A stretch of 8,295 bases of DNA from positions 1 through 8,295 of the forward strand of contig JAHFFM010000080.1 of the NCBI GenBank assembly GCA_023247935.1, read 5' to 3'. The notes beneath the pieces were generated by a model. The model searched no databases and was not told where the DNA came from. It worked only from the letters and a program-made list of their open reading frames with translations. This document shows, piece after piece, positions 7,701 through 8,295 of this stretch (the first letter of the stretch is position 1; every line of letters starts with the position of its first letter). Made by a program: the position numbers and the translations under genes. Origin of the DNA: Candidatus Omnitrophota bacterium. Lineage in GTDB: Bacteria > Omnitrophota > Gorgyraeia > 2-02-FULL-51-18.

Positions 7701-8295
7701 TTAGCGCTTGACCGAGAACTAGCTCTAGTTTGATTTTTGATGGGAGTCGTAGTGGCATCAAATACGCCGGTTACAGCCTCGTATTTCGCTAACTGCCTTT
7801 CGAAAGTCAGGTCTACGTCATTCTCACTATTGCCCAAATTGGCAGGTTTAATTTCATTGGGTTCTTCATTAGATTCTTCAGTAGAAGTTTGAATTTGCGA
7901 AACCTTTTGTTCGGGTGTTGCGCTATTCCTGAAAACTCTTGCCTTTATATTCGCGACGTCTATAGCTCGGTCTAAAGAAAACTGGGTGGGCGGATTTGTC
8001 CGGTTCAATCCCTCGACAATCGCGCCTAAGGCTTTGAGCACTTCGGATCGGTGGCCCTTTTTCGCCATCCTAGTCAATGCCTGCTCAACCGCCGAATCTA
8101 GTTTTTTTTGGTTGCCTCGAATAGTCTCGTTTTTTAAGGTAATGTCATAAGTATTGGTTTTCAAAATTTCCATCATAGCATTCAAGAAAGAAGAGGGTTC
8201 GTCTATGTGCGCCATCAAACTGAGAGCAAGCCTTTGAATTTCAAGAGTATCGGAAAAGGCTGCCAGGGAAATAAGGGCGGCGTTAAAATCGTTTT
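1715..8295 (-). CDS. giant multidomain membrane protein of unknown function (5' end beyond window)
   Basis: I do not recognise the whole protein. The frame runs uninterrupted from the TAA at 1717-1715 to the right edge, at least 2,192 codons. Residues below count from an internal ATG at 8215. Order of parts: helical N-terminus (to about 95); Ser/Thr/Asn/Gln/Pro-rich linker (98-277); long helical region with HEAT-like pieces (278-800, for example AVRSVQEFGD near 736 and VAWALGTFGK near 674); membrane hairpin (819-858); helical segment with an aromatic-flanked hydrophobic stretch (1027-1051); CILCH (1091-1095), which holds the only two cysteines seen; second membrane hairpin (1169-1219); Rossmann-like alpha/beta segment (1290-1360); EIIA-like motif RIGNGVGLPHSKS with His1524; C-terminal alpha/beta region (1800-2166). 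Positive residues after each hairpin (SKRNK, HHRR) favour cytosolic soluble parts. The frame is open past both the TTG at 8218 and the ATG at 8215, so neither is likely the start. It could be a scaffold or sensor; that is inference. Confidence 0.93.
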   Translation of the reverse strand, partial: NDFNAALISLAAFSDTLEIQRLALSLMAHIDEPSSFLNAMMEILKTNTYDITLKNETIRGNQKKLDSAVEQALTRMAKKGHRSEVLKALGAIVEGLNRTNPPTQFSLDRAIDVANIKARVFRNSATPEQKVSQIQTSTEESNEEPNEIKPANLGNSENDVDLTFERQLAKYEAVTGVFDATTTPIKNQTRASSRSSANGITPAYDPSVRKNEPKLVKASYTAHSDTVAYNAEPASPEGVSDALEKMYNDAVNGGNENSVNSPTASSGITSTRKFKQTASVGSQQQSSLLPTRQQSTPNASPKKVEQNIVETLLLSTNVEEKNRAAEAIADPKNLHLDESVIRPIFNDFNSNYSLQMQYLRALHRFSRAQIQNNLAEYDKYIVSLKQIFKNNTGALKYFAFANLISHGQEYGSDMIKEVLDDLQQNLKKGIQDRNSSKWHLMGFEVVKEELQKNPGLRAHIFQLLRENLIASGSQQEGSKQETGSGILHAVAAKLDPESYVSEVSAYAPNFQTDSEKRQRDWRNNPGDERGLINFDIQNRNGDIETGIAAFNDLRAFVMGSANFQDLSKGDFYVQFLDQMNTADTNSKRGAIAAAVRFLEREKQGIERTAASTARSDLNAKRALAVTQANHLAHSYAFFEIIHQFAGLDAEVDAIIAYAVGNFRPPHSTLSQINDVRYHILEKIMKSKNNQSPFVVATVAWALGTFGKQEVLLKIDDQHTKKIIYGHDERAFLMLLNILDLRKDHVANSFVFSSAVRSVQEFGDVRFLNPLLQLLSEKISIYSGSEKIRLTRTDNEFVDLNNAIKSLVEKNPTSLEVRTNLQNSFKMYKVLWGYEYSFLYDYAKSMAIPVAFYSLAWLALFIFVKFVVLASTLAALFLLGYIFYWNVGSKRNKAQKILDKMKAIKQKRLDSNFPFTIAENIPLPDANEARSLAELNGAPSRLDVSFAAVTTTNSIEKLTATVNQWQAIADGNSRVVLQDINNAAERALEVYSTQTMIDFNTPFNMHDRAIEISKLQSVLKTAISLAYREYLFAQSEAEATKWKEFIESTLSHYYRYYVWYGAFLSAMIALGRGYRYYRTVKTIGRIFFFFEKQLQLIQDSFINDKDKNHINDKNENPCILCHLYESGTEIGLNYPDIQNTRIRARVKETVDSFFKELKKDAKAKEENRSGKWFNPADEMATPEMVLDDQRRKDTRTALIVLAVPGLINAVIGSIIPILKSGTTSSGILITVILALVSSVVGLVHTLFHHRRVSVAGALARDIEVRTAVSELNNFERLIGSSNRVQEYDGDTNKKSRTQKIFNEELKQEEVIKKSLQKGHMDILIASAESDGQIEGINHVLESRGVDLNKTLVIFAPNIFYAGNESIAETAVFGGLISLMQALQHLKPDQTLAQFMLNYFHDSKALRQNLWLLDSLNSNKQGAARSVLQRYVKIEYEKADEELSQLISEDDIHISEIPALNKLAEQGRTLMNDINVGVLNFANTPSHQDIFEPSELPVLADLKDEGDANKVLFGLNDLLYLTGLAGEDHKYGWVFSRNTNSYRIGNGVGLPHSKSFAAAVASVGREHFAAQKLTAFKLTDLLTVKSLWEPSNAQNQDWRNYSDADLKTFLNRELDKTLGPNPNQQEIETFAAGLWASDISDPFVSSVLQGLRKLFIKYYSDGNGKIINALNEAGILTITNFFLQPRIYMSEGRNNRNLGTFLKILQQNAIEQMPDIDRITLSKFFTEVEDVYKNAASENLSQVQIMSGDSKYTLISRGSVDELRNFSQKYGVDFSYRARLIREAKKQLQSQSQNVEFLTYKRSKRLNKISGARLLDSSNGLKSLNQKATYDLRLGIAIQGGSADQAAARIIEIRDALKTISTTFSLNIQPVFIFPKENREKQVQGALNLLGSVSSDIQTFVGNQNEFLNRNASLASGVTFVEGKLFNGLNKNKLEKTLSEIAVEFRSEGFPSIQAHILKQMRGLKTADQKWNYLNAILGGLGPKSFEAYRLIGSAALLDGNLLSRSSATAKTIAITLPLITENSGQQRVTAEWIAYQKNLIKEQAKDTKTIVVVPQSMQEIFESSADFKEIRSKIDYEVMDDAAAGSSSEIYERINTRFGIGSPENLVIVAPETHPVEKQENSGYVMLVHSTTSIGMALLAALELALAKGDEALLKRQFKKREDGVYLFTPEPINMNEILEKIRGAAQATRLAA

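Noticed and set aside
8216..8218. TTG start codon for the giant protein
   Set aside because: The frame is open for 25 more codons to the window edge, there is no Shine-Dalgarno sequence, and the upstream codons look coding.

Overview
The window carries four protein-coding genes and almost no other space. Three run on the minus strand and one on the plus strand. It looks like bacterial chromosome: coding is dense, intergenic gaps are short, and there is no phage, transposase, tRNA, rRNA or CRISPR sequence. The base composition looks moderately AT-rich by eye. One gene encodes a very long, mostly unrecognised multidomain membrane protein. That protein, and the odd combination of domains in it, suggests an uncultivated Gram-negative lineage such as Omnitrophota. 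This placement is a weak inference from general character, not from a marker gene.

Left part (1-1191, minus strand): a short YgfZ/GcvT-like protein, probably involved in folate-dependent Fe-S cluster maintenance, is followed 24 bp downstream by a FIST-domain protein. The FIST gene has a good Shine-Dalgarno sequence and runs off the left edge. The two probably form an operon. Position 1192-1296 is a divergent intergenic region. It contains imperfect 7-bp repeats in inverted arrangement and a candidate promoter for each side. Both -10-like hexamers sit exactly 6 bp before the start codon and neither gene has a Shine-Dalgarno sequence, so both transcripts may be leaderless.

Plus strand (1297-1689): a complete, compact HIT-family hydrolase with an intact His triad. 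It converges on the giant gene with only 25 bp between the stop codons, and no terminator is visible there.

Right part (1715-8295, minus strand, about 80% of the window): one uninterrupted reading frame of at least 2,192 codons. The frame is still open at the right edge and its sequence there still looks coding, so the true start lies outside the window. In order, the protein has a helical N-terminal part, a Ser/Thr/Asn/Gln-rich linker, a long helical HEAT-like region, a membrane hairpin, a soluble stretch with the protein's only two cysteines (CxxCH), a second membrane hairpin, and about 950 residues of mostly alpha/beta sequence. The last part holds a segment resembling the phospho-acceptor half of a fructose-type PTS EIIA domain, and two Rossmann-like segments that may be diverged copies. 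I do not know its function. It is the most interesting object here: possibly a membrane-anchored scaffold or sensor with a phospho-histidine site.
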